Shown here one piece after another: positions 1-8,090 of a stretch of DNA of 64,000 nucleotides. The stretch's first letter is position 1, and each line of letters opens with the position of its first letter. This DNA comes from Streptomyces sp. JH14 (GTDB lineage Bacteria; Actinomycetota; Actinomycetes; Streptomycetales; Streptomycetaceae). The translations under genes and the position numbers were made by a program. Under the pieces are notes generated by a model. The model was not told the DNA's origin and ran no database searches. It was given only the letters and a program-made list of their open reading frames with translations. The stretch is from assembly GCF_029428675.1 (NCBI RefSeq), contig NZ_JAJNEL010000001.1, positions 620,001 to 684,000 of the forward strand, read 5' to 3'.

Positions 1-4
1 CCCT

Positions 5-742
5 TCAGACGTCCCTGCGCCTCATCGCCCACCAGCCGGCCAGCAGAGCCGCGCCCGCCCAGGCAGCGGTGACCGCGAGCCCCGTCCACGGCCCCAGCCC
101 CCCGTCCGGACTCTGGTGCAGCACCAACTGTCCTGCCCGGTCGGGCAGATACTGCGTGACGCCGCCCGCGATGTCTCCCACCACGAAGGAGACGATCAGG
201 ATGAACGGGATGAGCAGGCTGAGGACGGCGACCGCACTGCGCAGCAGAGCGGTCAGGCCTGCGGCGAACAGGGTCATCAGGGCCAGGTACACGCCGCCGC
301 CGAAGGCAGCCCGGAGTGCTCCTGGTTCGTCCAAGCCGATCGCGTACTCCCCCATGAACATCTGGCCCACCAGGAACGCCGCAAAGCTGGTCACGAGCCC
401 GACAGCCAGGGCGAGTGCCCCGACGACGGTCATTTTGGCCGCGTAGAAGAGATCACGGCGCGGCACCGCGGCCAGCGAGATCCTCAGCGCACCGTTCAGG
501 TACTCCGATGAGAGCGCGGTCGCACCGAAGCTGATGGCTGCGATCTGGCCGAAGTTCAGTGCGTAGAAGGCACCGAAGACGAGATCGGCACCGGGATCGT
601 CGGCCTCGGCCTGGCCGACGGTGGCGAAGGCGAGCACGGTGACGGCGAGCGTTGCCAGGAAGACCGCCATCAACGAGCCGGCGACGGACCGCACCGATCT
701 GATCTTGATCCACTCGCAACGGAGCACTGCGGCGGTCGACAT
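5..742 (-). CDS. ABC-2 type exporter permease
   Basis: Membrane half of an ABC exporter; the partner ATPase is encoded immediately upstream on the same strand, its stop lying 2 bases before this ATG. The 245-residue product has about six hydrophobic helices (near residues 19-42, 56-78, 102-128, 148-165, 170-195 and 221-240) and the charged N-terminal CEWIKIRS stretch usual in actinobacterial ABC-2 permeases. The size is normal for the family (about 230-280). The pair is divergent from a histidine kinase/response regulator operon, a layout common for exporters induced by peptides, drugs or envelope stress; that role is inference. The substrate cannot be read from sequence. Confidence 0.85.
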   Translation of the reverse strand: MSTAAVLRCEWIKIRSVRSVAGSLMAVFLATLAVTVLAFATVGQAEADDPGADLVFGAFYALNFGQIAAISFGATALSSEYLNGALRISLAAVPRRDLFYAAKMTVVGALALAVGLVTSFAAFLVGQMFMGEYAIGLDEPGALRAAFGGGVYLALMTLFAAGLTALLRSAVAVLSLLIPFILIVSFVVGDIAGGVTQYLPDRAGQLVLHQSPDGGLGPWTGLAVTAAWAGAALLAGWWAMRRRDV

Positions 743-744
743 GG

Positions 745-1683
745 TCAGGCCTCCTGACGGTTCGTGGGCGAGGCGGCCGCGGATGCGAATTGCGTCGCAT
801 CGGCCGTGAGGTCGAGGTAGGCCTGCTCCAACGTGGCCTGTTCGTCGGTGAGTTCAAGGATGGGGATGCCTTCGAAGGCTGCCAGGGGACCGATCTCCTC
901 CGCCTTGGCCCCTTCGACAGTCCAGCGCCCGTCGTCGCCCTGCGACAACTCGTATCCCTTGCGGGTCAGGGTGTCACGGAGCCGGCCGGACTCGGTCGTG
1001 CGCAGGCGCACACGCGGGCGGCTGCGGGAGTCGAGAAACTCCTGCATCGGCAGGTCTGCGAGGAGTCGGCCCCGGCCGAGGACCACGAGATGGTCGGCGA
1101 ACGACGACGTCTCGTTCATCAGGTGACTGGAGACCAGGACCGTGCGGCCCTCACGCGCCAGCCGCTTCATCAGTTCGCGGATCCAGACGATGCCTTCCGG
1201 GTCCAGCCCGTTCGACGGCTCGTCCAGCATCACGACTTCCGGGTCGCCGAGCAGGGCGGCCGCCAGGCCGAGACGCTGTCGCATACCGAGCGAGAACGTT
1301 TTGATCCGATGACTGCCGACCCGGCCGAGCCCCGCCTCCTCCAGTACCTCTTCGACCCTGCTGGGAGCTATGCCGTTACTGGTGGCGAGAGCCAGCAGAT
1401 GGTTCCGCGCGGTCCGTGAGCCGTGGGCGGCCTGGGCGTCGAGCAGCGCACCCACCCGGCGCAGCGGATGGTCCAGCGTGGCGTAGGCACGGCCGCCGAT
1501 CGTGGCGGTGCCAAGCGTCGGCCGGTCCAGACCGAGAACAAGTCTCATGGTGGTGGACTTGCCGGCGCCGTTGGGGCCGAGGAAGCCGGTGACACGGCCG
1601 GGTCGCACACTGAACGTGAGGCGGTCCACGGCGCGGGTGGCGCCGTATTCCTTGGTGAGCTCATGGACGTCGATGCTGGTCAT
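745..1683 (-). CDS. ABC transporter ATP-binding protein
   Basis: Cytoplasmic ATPase that should drive the ABC-2 permease encoded next to it. In 312 residues I see Walker A GPNGAGKST (about 36-44), the signature as SLGMRQRLGLA instead of LSGGQ (normal in this DrrA/CcmA-like subfamily), Walker B VVMLDEPSNGLDPEG, and a C-terminal regulatory extension of about 90 residues ending in EQATLEQAYLDLT, typical of antibiotic-exporter ATPases. ATG at 1683 begins MTSIDVHELTKEYGA, the normal family start; the reading frame is open further upstream but has no family sequence there. The gene is transcribed away from the sensor kinase at 1792 across a 108-base divergent promoter region. Confidence 0.9.
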   Translation of the reverse strand: MTSIDVHELTKEYGATRAVDRLTFSVRPGRVTGFLGPNGAGKSTTMRLVLGLDRPTLGTATIGGRAYATLDHPLRRVGALLDAQAAHGSRTARNHLLALATSNGIAPSRVEEVLEEAGLGRVGSHRIKTFSLGMRQRLGLAAALLGDPEVVMLDEPSNGLDPEGIVWIRELMKRLAREGRTVLVSSHLMNETSSFADHLVVLGRGRLLADLPMQEFLDSRSRPRVRLRTTESGRLRDTLTRKGYELSQGDDGRWTVEGAKAEEIGPLAAFEGIPILELTDEQATLEQAYLDLTADATQFASAAASPTNRQEA

Positions 1684-1791
1684 GTCCTCAGCCTGGCGGC
1701 CGTGCCCAGCCCCTGGCCTCCCCCGCCAGAGGGGATCGTCTCCCTCGCTCGGGGGAGCCGCCGCGCTCGGGAGCACTGACACGATGGCAGC

Positions 1792-2961
1792 ATGCGCCGC
1801 TTCCTCGGTCCGCTGACCGCCGCTGTCACCTACACCCGCTGGCTCCATCTGCTCATCCCGAGCGCGGTCGTCAGCGTGTGGCTGTTCATTTCCATGGATA
1901 CGCCATGGGCACCGATGATCTTTGCGGTGCCCATGGGTCTGCTTCCCGCCATGCGGCTCGCCGAGGGCCTTCAGGCCCAGCTGTTGCTCACCCCCGGGGA
2001 GCGGGGCAGTCCGGACGCCTCGATCTCGGCTGCTCCCGCGGCGACATGGGCCGACCGCTGGCGGACCGTGGTCTGGCTGGAAGTGCGGCTCCTGTTCTCC
2101 GTCGTGACGACGTTCGCGACGGTCTGGCTGCCTGCCACAACGGTCGACCTTCTGCTCACCGCGTCGGACGCGGGGCCGAGCGACGAATGGCTGTTCCGCT
2201 GGGTGGAGCCGCACGGGTGGTACGCCCTGCTGGCGCCACTGCCCCTCCTGGTGCTGGTCGCGGTCGTCGTGGTGTGCGGTGAGGGAATCACAGCCGCTGC
2301 GCGGTGGCTGCTCGGCCAGTCGCGGGTGGAGCGGATGACGGCGCTGGAGGAACGCACCGAGCAACTTCTGGAGCGCAATCGCATTGCGCGCGAGCTCCAC
2401 GACTCGATCGGGCATGCCTTGACGGTCGCGGTCGTGCAGGCCGGGGCAGCGCGGGCGGCGAAGGATCCGGAGTTCACCGAGCGGGCGCTGGCGGCCATCG
2501 AGGAGACGGGGCGGGACGCACTGGACGATCTGGAACGGGTGCTGCGGGTGCTTCGCGAATCGGACGCACCGTTGGGTCAGCGGCCGACGCTGGGCGAGGC
2601 GGACCGGCTGCTCGAGTCGGCCCGCGGATCAGGGGCGAAGGTCGATTCCGAAGTGACCGGTCCGGTGGAGATGGTGCCCGGCCCCGTGTCGCGCGAGGGA
2701 TACCGGATCCTGCAGGAGTCCCTCACCAATGTGCTGCGTCACTCCGGGGCCGTCCCCGTGCGCGTGAGGATCACGGTCACGGACGGGTGGCTGGAGCTCG
2801 AAGTGACCAATCCGCTCACCGGGGTGACCGGCACTCCAGGCGGCGGAAGCGGGCTGCGGGGCATACGTGAGCGGGCGGCGCTGCTGGGCGGCAAGGCCAA
2901 GACGGGTCCGTACGACGGTGAGTGGCGGGTGCACGCGAGCCTTCCGCTGGATACCGCTTGA
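1792..2961 (+). CDS. Two-component sensor histidine kinase (HisKA_3 type)
   Basis: Membrane sensor kinase of 389 residues. Four hydrophobic segments (about 17-36, 40-58, 92-118, 142-165) form an N-terminal sensor with little extracytoplasmic sequence, as in intramembrane-sensing kinases. The phosphoacceptor motif is RELHDSIGHALT with His203; the ATPase domain shows the N box QESLTNVLRHSG and the G box GSGLRGIRERAALLGG. This is the NarL-type partner of the response regulator that starts 24 bases downstream. Being divergent from an ABC exporter, it probably controls that exporter (inference). ATG at 1792 is the only start that keeps the first helix intact. Confidence 0.92.
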   Translation: MRRFLGPLTAAVTYTRWLHLLIPSAVVSVWLFISMDTPWAPMIFAVPMGLLPAMRLAEGLQAQLLLTPGERGSPDASISAAPAATWADRWRTVVWLEVRLLFSVVTTFATVWLPATTVDLLLTASDAGPSDEWLFRWVEPHGWYALLAPLPLLVLVAVVVVCGEGITAAARWLLGQSRVERMTALEERTEQLLERNRIARELHDSIGHALTVAVVQAGAARAAKDPEFTERALAAIEETGRDALDDLERVLRVLRESDAPLGQRPTLGEADRLLESARGSGAKVDSEVTGPVEMVPGPVSREGYRILQESLTNVLRHSGAVPVRVRITVTDGWLELEVTNPLTGVTGTPGGGSGLRGIRERAALLGGKAKTGPYDGEWRVHASLPLDTA

Positions 2962-2985
2962 CGGGACAGCCCTTAGGCTGACCGG

Positions 2986-3636
2986 ATGCCGGTTACCGTT
3001 CTTCTGGTCGACGACGAACCGCTCGTACGCGCGGGCCTGCGTGCGGTACTTGAGGCTCAGCCCGATATCGAGGTGGTGGGCGAGGCGGCCGACGGCGCCG
3101 CGGTCATTCCGCTCCTGCACACACTGCGCCCGGATGTGGTGGCGATGGATGTGCGGATGCCGCTGATGGACGGCATCGAGGCGACCCGGGTGGTGCTTCG
3201 CACGGTGCCTGATCCGCCGAAGATCCTGGTGGTGACGACGTTCGAGAACGACGAGTACGTGTACGAGGCGCTGCGCGCCGGGGCGGACGGCTTTCTGCTC
3301 AAGCGCGCCAGGCCCGCGGAGATCGTGCATGCGGTACGTCTGGTCGCCGAGGGCGAGTCGCTGCTGTTCCCGGCCGCGGTCCGGCAGCTCGCCGCCGAGT
3401 ACGGGACGAGCAAGGCCAAGGCCGCCATGGAGCGGGCATCGCTCACCGACCGCGAGGCCGTGGTGCTCCGGCTGATGGCCCGGGGGCTGTCGAATGCGGA
3501 GATCGCCGCCAAACTCGTGGTGGGCGTCGAGACGGTGAAGACCCATGTCAGCGCGGTGCTCGCCAAGTTGGGGGCCAGGGACCGGACCCAGGCGGTGATT
3601 GCCGCCTACGAGTCCGGGTTTGTGGCCCCGAGCTGA
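2986..3636 (+). CDS. Response regulator, NarL/LuxR family
   Basis: DNA-binding output partner of the upstream histidine kinase. The 216-residue protein has a receiver domain with acidic pair DDE at 9-11, phosphoacceptor Asp55 in VVAMDVRMP and the switch Lys in LLKRARP, then a LuxR-type helix-turn-helix (about 147-210) beginning LTDREAVVLRLMARGLSNAEIA and ending GARDRTQAV. A -10-like TAGGCT sits six bases before the ATG, so a leaderless transcript is possible in addition to read-through from the kinase gene. The likely target is the divergent ABC exporter operon at 5-1683 (inference from position). Confidence 0.93.
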   Translation: MPVTVLLVDDEPLVRAGLRAVLEAQPDIEVVGEAADGAAVIPLLHTLRPDVVAMDVRMPLMDGIEATRVVLRTVPDPPKILVVTTFENDEYVYEALRAGADGFLLKRARPAEIVHAVRLVAEGESLLFPAAVRQLAAEYGTSKAKAAMERASLTDREAVVLRLMARGLSNAEIAAKLVVGVETVKTHVSAVLAKLGARDRTQAVIAAYESGFVAPS

Positions 3637-3735
3637 CGTCGGCCCCGCCGGAATCGTCCCGAGGCCCCCGGTCGCCCTGCCCCCGGGCAGCGAGTACCAT
3701 CCGCCTGACATGCGCACGAACTGGAAGGGAACACC

Positions 3736-4893
3736 GTGGGCCGGCTGACCGGTGGGGACCCGTCGCTGTTGCGGCGGATCAATTCCGCGGTGGTACTTCA
3801 TGCCCTCCGCGGCGCCCACTCCCCCACGCTCACAGACCTGACCCGGATCACCGGTCTGTCCCGGCCCACGGTCGAAGGTGTGATCGAGGGGCTGTTCGAG
3901 GCCGGGCTGGTCGTCGAATCCGCACCGGACGAGGGTGGGGCCCGACGTCAGGGCAGGCCGGCCCGCCGGTTCCGGTTCCGTGCCGAGGCGGGACATCTGC
4001 TCGGCATCGAGATCGGCGCCCACCGCATCTCCGCACTTCTGTCGGGACTGGACGGCCGGATCATCGGCGCCGGTTCGCGCGAGGTGTCGGAGACGGCAGG
4101 CGCGGACGACCGGCTCGACCGGGTCAGGGCCGTGGTCGCCGATCTCCTGCGGCGTTCCGGGGTGGCCCGGAGCAGTCTGCGTGCGGTCGGGGTGGGCAGT
4201 CCGGGCATCGTGGAGGCCGACGGGACCGTACGGCTGGGCACGGCGTTGCCGGACTGGACCGGTCTCGCACTCGGTGAACGTCTGCGGCGCTCCTTCCGCT
4301 GTCCGGTTCTCGTGGAGAACGATGCCAATGCCGCGGCCGTGGCCGAGCATTGGAAGGGCGCAGCCACCGAGTCCGACGACATCGTGTTCGTCCTGGCGGG
4401 GCTGAGTCCGGGGGCCGGCTCGCTGATCGGCGGCCGGCTGCACCGTGGTTTCGGCGGTGCGGCGGGCGAGATCGGCGCGCTGCATCTGCTGGGCCGCGAG
4501 GCCACGCCGGAGAAACTGCTGTCGACGACGGACACGCCGCTGGACCCACTGGACGAGCAGGCGGTCGCCGCAGTGTTCGCGCAGGCCCGACATGGCGATG
4601 CACGGGCGACGGCGGCGGTCGAGCGATTCATCCAGCGTCTGGTGCACGACGTGGCGGCGCTGGTGCTGGCGCTCGACCCGGAACTGGTGGTGATCGGCGG
4701 CTGGGCAGCCGGGCTCGACGGCGTCCTGGATCCGCTCCGTGGCGAACTGAACCGTTACTGCCTGCGGCCGCCGCGGGTGGCTCTGTCGCTCCTCGGCGAG
4801 GCGGCCGTGGCCACCGGTGCGCTGCGGCTGGCACTCGACCACGTGGAGGAGCAGCTGTTCGCGGTGGAGGGAACGGTGACGGCCCGCCGCTGA
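3736..4893 (+). CDS. ROK family transcriptional regulator
   Basis: Probable sugar-responsive repressor of 385 residues. An N-terminal winged helix-turn-helix (about 14-60, LTDLTRITGLSRPTVEGVIEGL) is followed by a ROK ATPase-fold domain with the ENDANAAA catalytic-region motif. The zinc motif CxCGxxGC of active ROK kinases is absent (the region reads HRGFGGAAGEIGALHL) and the first phosphate-binding motif reads GIEIGAH rather than DxGGT, so I infer a pure regulator rather than a kinase. GTG start at 3736 follows GGAAGGGA at a good distance. No sugar operon is adjacent, so the ligand is unknown. A strong hairpin overlaps its stop codon. Confidence 0.85.
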   Translation: MGRLTGGDPSLLRRINSAVVLHALRGAHSPTLTDLTRITGLSRPTVEGVIEGLFEAGLVVESAPDEGGARRQGRPARRFRFRAEAGHLLGIEIGAHRISALLSGLDGRIIGAGSREVSETAGADDRLDRVRAVVADLLRRSGVARSSLRAVGVGSPGIVEADGTVRLGTALPDWTGLALGERLRRSFRCPVLVENDANAAAVAEHWKGAATESDDIVFVLAGLSPGAGSLIGGRLHRGFGGAAGEIGALHLLGREATPEKLLSTTDTPLDPLDEQAVAAVFAQARHGDARATAAVERFIQRLVHDVAALVLALDPELVVIGGWAAGLDGVLDPLRGELNRYCLRPPRVALSLLGEAAVATGALRLALDHVEEQLFAVEGTVTARR

Positions 4894-4909
4894 GTGTGCG
4901 GCGGGCCGT
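4879..4909. terminator. Hairpin terminator spanning the ROK gene stop codon
   Basis: A perfect 12-bp inverted repeat (4879-4890 with 4898-4909) and a 7-base loop TGAGTGT that contains the TGA stop of the ROK gene. It lies between two convergent genes (ROK and GntR), so it can terminate transcription from both sides. There is no U-tract, as is usual for Streptomyces terminators. Confidence 0.75.
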
Positions 4910-4948
4910 GCGTGCCTTGCGTGCCGTGGGCAGCCGGCGTGACCGGCT

Positions 4949-5716
4949 TCAGGACGCCTGGCGCTCCGGGCCGGAGTGGCTGATCTCCAGGTCGCCCGAG
5001 TCGCCGAAGGTGAGCCGGCAGGTGTCGGCCCGGTAGGTGGCGACGGAGACGGCGGCCGTGCCGCCCGCTGCGAGGTAGCGGGTGGTGACGACGAGCACGG
5101 GCGCGCCGGGGAGACGGTCGAGTTCCTTGGCGTCGTCGGCGCGTGCCGAACCGAGCTCCACCGACCGGTCCTGGCCGTCGAGGCCGAGACGGTGCAGTTC
5201 ACGCACGACGCTTCGGGCACGCGCGGGCCCCGACGGGCTCTCGATCGCGGACAGTTCGGGAACGGACGACGACGGCACGTACAGCAGCTCCGCGGCGACC
5301 GGCTGCCCCTGTGTGACCCGGATCCGGCGCACGACGTGCACGGGCTCGTCGCTCTCCACGTCGAGCATGGCCAGCACCGGTGCGGGTGCCACCGCGGTCG
5401 TGCAGTCGACGGCCTGCCAGGCTTCGCCGGCACCGCCGCCGCTCCAGTCGTGCTGCGCGGTCGAGACGGCCACGCCCAGGCGCGGCGGGGCGACGGTGGT
5501 CCCGACGCCGCGGCGGCGCTGCAGCCTGCCCTCGAGCTCGAGCTGCTCCAGCGCCTGCCGGAGCGTGGCCCGTGCGACGCCGAACCGGGCAGCGAGCTCA
5601 CGCTCGTTGGGCAGGATCTCTCCTACCGCAAAGTCCGAGTCGAGTGCCTCACTGAGCACGGTCTTGAGGTGCCAGTACTTCGGCTCCTGCACCGATTCCA
5701 GCTGCGTGGTCCCCAC
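4949..5716 (-). CDS. GntR family regulator, HutC/UTRA subfamily
   Basis: Transcriptional regulator with an N-terminal winged helix (about residues 12-75: HLKTVLSEALDSDFAVGEIL, PNERELAARFGVARATLRQAL) and a UTRA ligand-binding domain behind it. I chose GTG at 5716 because GGAGGA precedes it by four bases and a promoter (-35 TTGACC, 17-base spacer, -10 TATGGT) covers the upstream ATG at 5794, which would then not be transcribed; this gives 255 residues, usual for the family. The -35 box lies inside the palindrome TTGGTCTTGACCAA, a HutC/DasR-like operator, so autorepression is likely. The ligand is unknown; no transport or catabolic genes are adjacent. Confidence 0.85.
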   Translation of the reverse strand: MGTTQLESVQEPKYWHLKTVLSEALDSDFAVGEILPNERELAARFGVARATLRQALEQLELEGRLQRRRGVGTTVAPPRLGVAVSTAQHDWSGGGAGEAWQAVDCTTAVAPAPVLAMLDVESDEPVHVVRRIRVTQGQPVAAELLYVPSSSVPELSAIESPSGPARARSVVRELHRLGLDGQDRSVELGSARADDAKELDRLPGAPVLVVTTRYLAAGGTAAVSVATYRADTCRLTFGDSGDLEISHSGPERQAS

Positions 5717-5789
5717 CCTGTCCTCCGCAATCACCCGGCGTCTTACTTCCGCGACGTTCTTTATTAAAGGTTCCTGTCTTAACGTTGAG

Positions 5790-5824
5790 ACCATAGGACG
5801 GTGCACCCCCTTGGTCAAGACCAA
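5790..5824 (-). promoter_or_regulatory. GntR gene promoter with overlapping palindromic operator
   Basis: On the minus strand I read -35 TTGACC (5813-5818), a 17-base spacer and -10 TATGGT (5790-5795). The -35 box is embedded in the 14-bp perfect palindrome TTGGTCTTGACCAA (5811-5824). Known HutC/DasR-type operators have the core TGGTCTAGACCA; this one differs only in the central two bases. Binding here would block RNA polymerase. The transcript would start near 5783 with an AT-rich leader of about 65 bases before the GTG at 5716. Confidence 0.7.
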
Positions 5825-5972
5825 TCCTCGTTCCGTCACGCAGCGAAGCAGGGCTCTGCCGCTGAGCGTTCACGGGACGTTCGTGGTGCCGTGCGGCCCG
5901 CGCAGCACGAAGCCCCACGTCCGGGTGGCGGATCCGTGGGGCTTCGGCCGGGGCGCGTCGCAGGTCTGGTGA

Positions 5973-6887
5973 CTATGCGGCGGCCAGACTCACGAGCTTG
6001 TCGGGATTACGGACGATATATACGCATTGGATGATGCCGTCCCTGATGTCGACCTGGAAAACGGAATCGGGCTTGCCGTCCAAAAGCACCAGTACGGCCG
6101 GACCGCCGTTGAGCTCCATGAACCGGAAGTCCATGTCCGTCGCCTGGCCGTGGGCGACAGCGGCGAGGAAGCGGCCCACCTTGTCCCGGCTCTCGATGAT
6201 CCGCAGCGGCGCCTTCGACTTTCCGCCGCTGTCGCCGACCAGTCGCACATCGGGGGCGAGCAGTGTCAGCAGTTGCTCGATGTCGCCGCCCGCAGCGGCA
6301 GCGAGGAACCGCTGAGTGAGGTCACGGCGCTGGGCCGGGTCGACGTCGTAACGGGGCTTGCGCTCCTCCACGTGCCGCCGGGCCCGCCCGGCGATCTGAC
6401 GCACGGCCGCCTCGGTCCGGTCGAGGGTCGTGGCGATCTCCGCGTACGGAAAGCCGAAGGCCTCGCGCAGGACGAAGACGGCGCGCTCCAGCGGGGAGAG
6501 CGATTCGAGGACGACCAGCACGGCAACCGATACGGAGTCCGCGAGCACGGCCCGTTCGGCGGTGTCGGGAACCGCGGGCCCGAAGTCGGTGACCAGCGGT
6601 TCGGGCAGCCACGGCCCGACGTACGCCTCACGTCGCGTCTGCACCTGTCGCAGTCGGTCGATGGCCAGGCGGGTGGTGATCCGTACGAGAAACGCCCTCG
6701 GCTCGCGTATGTCCCCGCGCGGCGCGGAGGACCAGCGCAGCCAGGCCTCCTGCACCACGTCCTCGGCGTCGGCGATCCGGCCGAGCATGCGATAGGCGAC
6801 CCCGGTGAGGACGGGGCGGTGTTCTTCGAAGAGGTCGGTCACGGTGTCGGCTGTCACGGTTCCATCCCAGCCGACACCCCGTGCCAT
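5973..6887 (-). CDS. ECF sigma factor, ECF41 (SigJ-like) family
   Basis: Alternative RNA polymerase sigma factor of 304 residues: sigma2 (about 16-80, AYRMLGRIADAEDVVQEAWLRW), sigma4 (about 120-172) and a C-terminal SnoaL/NTF2-like domain. All three hallmarks of the ECF41 group are visible: WLPEP in the linker (93-97), DSGGK (219-223, usually DGGGK/R) and NPDKL near the end (294-298). In this group the C-terminal domain takes the place of an anti-sigma factor and tunes activity (known). The usual neighbour, a COE gene (carboxymuconolactone decarboxylase, oxidoreductase or epimerase), is missing; an alpha/beta hydrolase is divergent instead. ATG at 6887; an internal GTG at residue 11 is an alternative start. 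Confidence 0.93.
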   Translation of the reverse strand: MARGVGWDGTVTADTVTDLFEEHRPVLTGVAYRMLGRIADAEDVVQEAWLRWSSAPRGDIREPRAFLVRITTRLAIDRLRQVQTRREAYVGPWLPEPLVTDFGPAVPDTAERAVLADSVSVAVLVVLESLSPLERAVFVLREAFGFPYAEIATTLDRTEAAVRQIAGRARRHVEERKPRYDVDPAQRRDLTQRFLAAAAGGDIEQLLTLLAPDVRLVGDSGGKSKAPLRIIESRDKVGRFLAAVAHGQATDMDFRFMELNGGPAVLVLLDGKPDSVFQVDIRDGIIQCVYIVRNPDKLVSLAAA

Positions 6888-7056
6888 GTCCAGGGCGAAT
6901 CGCAGGCCCCCTTGAACTGCGGTCTACTGGGCGGTAATTGTTGTTGACAGCACGTCTAAACCCTTGTGCGCACGGCTCTTTGCAGTCCGGCACTTTGCCG
7001 GGAGGCCCGCTCGCACACCCTCACTGCCACGCGCGACCCACCCCGGGAGCAGCCTC

Positions 7057-7887
7057 ATGACCACCACGGTCTCGTTCACCGCCGACTCGCCCCGAGGACC
7101 GCGGACGGTGTCCGTGGCGTACCGGCGGACCGGTTCCGGAGAGCCGTTGTTGCTGCTCCACGGCATCGGACACCACCACCAGGCATGGGATCCGGTGCTG
7201 CCGGTACTCGCCCTGGAACGCGACGTCATAGCCGTGGATCTGCCCGGCTTCGGCGTCTCACCGGCTCTCCCGGAAGGTGTTCCGTACGACCTCGGGAGCG
7301 TGGTCCCGGTGCTCGGTGCGTTCTGTGAGGCGCTCGACGTGGACCGGCCGCATGTCGCGGGGAACTCCCTCGGCGGGCTGCTGGCCCTGGAACTGGGCCG
7401 CGCGAAGCTCGTGAGGTCGGTGACCGCACTGTCGCCTGCCGGGTTCTGGACGGAGGGCGAGCGGCGCTACGCATTCGCAACGCTACGGGCGATGCGGCAG
7501 GGCGCGCGGGCGATGCCGTTGCCGTTGATCGAAAGGCTCGCCCGCAGTGCGGCCGGGCGGGCGGCCCTGACCAGCACCATCTACGCGCGGCCCGGCCGCC
7601 GTTCGCCGGAGGCCGTCGTCGCGGAGACCGTCGCCCTGCGCGAGGCGACCGGATTCCACGAGACGCTGGACGTCGGACGGAGTATCGCGTTCACCGACGA
7701 TGTGCCGGGGATGCCGGTGACCGTCGCCTGGGGCAGCCGCGACCGTCTGCTGCTGCGCCGGCAGGGGATCAGGGCGAAGCACACCATCCCCGGCGCCCGG
7801 CTGGTGCGGCTGCCCGGTTGCGGACACGTGCCGATGAACGACGATCCGGCACTTGTGGCACGCGTCATCCTCGACACCGGTCGCTGA
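7057..7887 (+). CDS. Alpha/beta hydrolase
   Basis: Soluble serine hydrolase of 276 residues. Visible parts: oxyanion-hole motif LLLHGIG (about 32-38), nucleophile elbow GNSLGG with Ser104, an acid in WGSRDRL and the catalytic His in GCGHVPMNDDP near the C terminus. This is the broad esterase/dehalogenase/C-C hydrolase superfamily, so the substrate cannot be named. I start at ATG 7057 (MTTTVSF) behind GGGAG. It is divergent from the ECF41 sigma factor across 169 bases that contain a -35-like TTGACA at 6944 but no convincing -10; control by that sigma factor is possible but unproven. Confidence 0.85.
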   Translation: MTTTVSFTADSPRGPRTVSVAYRRTGSGEPLLLLHGIGHHHQAWDPVLPVLALERDVIAVDLPGFGVSPALPEGVPYDLGSVVPVLGAFCEALDVDRPHVAGNSLGGLLALELGRAKLVRSVTALSPAGFWTEGERRYAFATLRAMRQGARAMPLPLIERLARSAAGRAALTSTIYARPGRRSPEAVVAETVALREATGFHETLDVGRSIAFTDDVPGMPVTVAWGSRDRLLLRRQGIRAKHTIPGARLVRLPGCGHVPMNDDPALVARVILDTGR

Positions 7888-7991
7888 ACGGACAACAGCC
7901 CCCGGACCGGCTCCAACCATCGGCGTGTCGCGCCACGGGACGCCCAACGGCAGGCCCACGAACGGGACATGGGAGCGGGGTGCGGCCCGCT

Positions 7992-8013
7992 GTTCATCTG
8001 AGGTTGGTGTGCT
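7992..8013 (+). promoter_or_regulatory. Possible PhoP (PHO box) site upstream of phoD
   Basis: Two adjacent 11-base units, GTTCATCTGAG and GTTGGTGTGCT, resemble the direct-repeat units (core GTTCACC) bound by PhoP in Streptomyces. The site is 78 bases before the phosphatase start. The second unit is a weak match, so this is only a candidate. Confidence 0.35.
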
Positions 8014-8090
8014 CGCCGCCGACAGGCACAAAGGTGGGGCCGGTCGACCGGCCACCCGTACCTCTGTCCCGCTGCCCCGGAGGCACCTTC

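Noticed and set aside
2629..5601. Open frame of about 990 codons on the minus strand across the kinase, regulator and ROK genes
   Set aside because: It runs antisense to well-supported genes and is Arg/Pro/His-rich without domains; long antisense frames are normal at this GC content.
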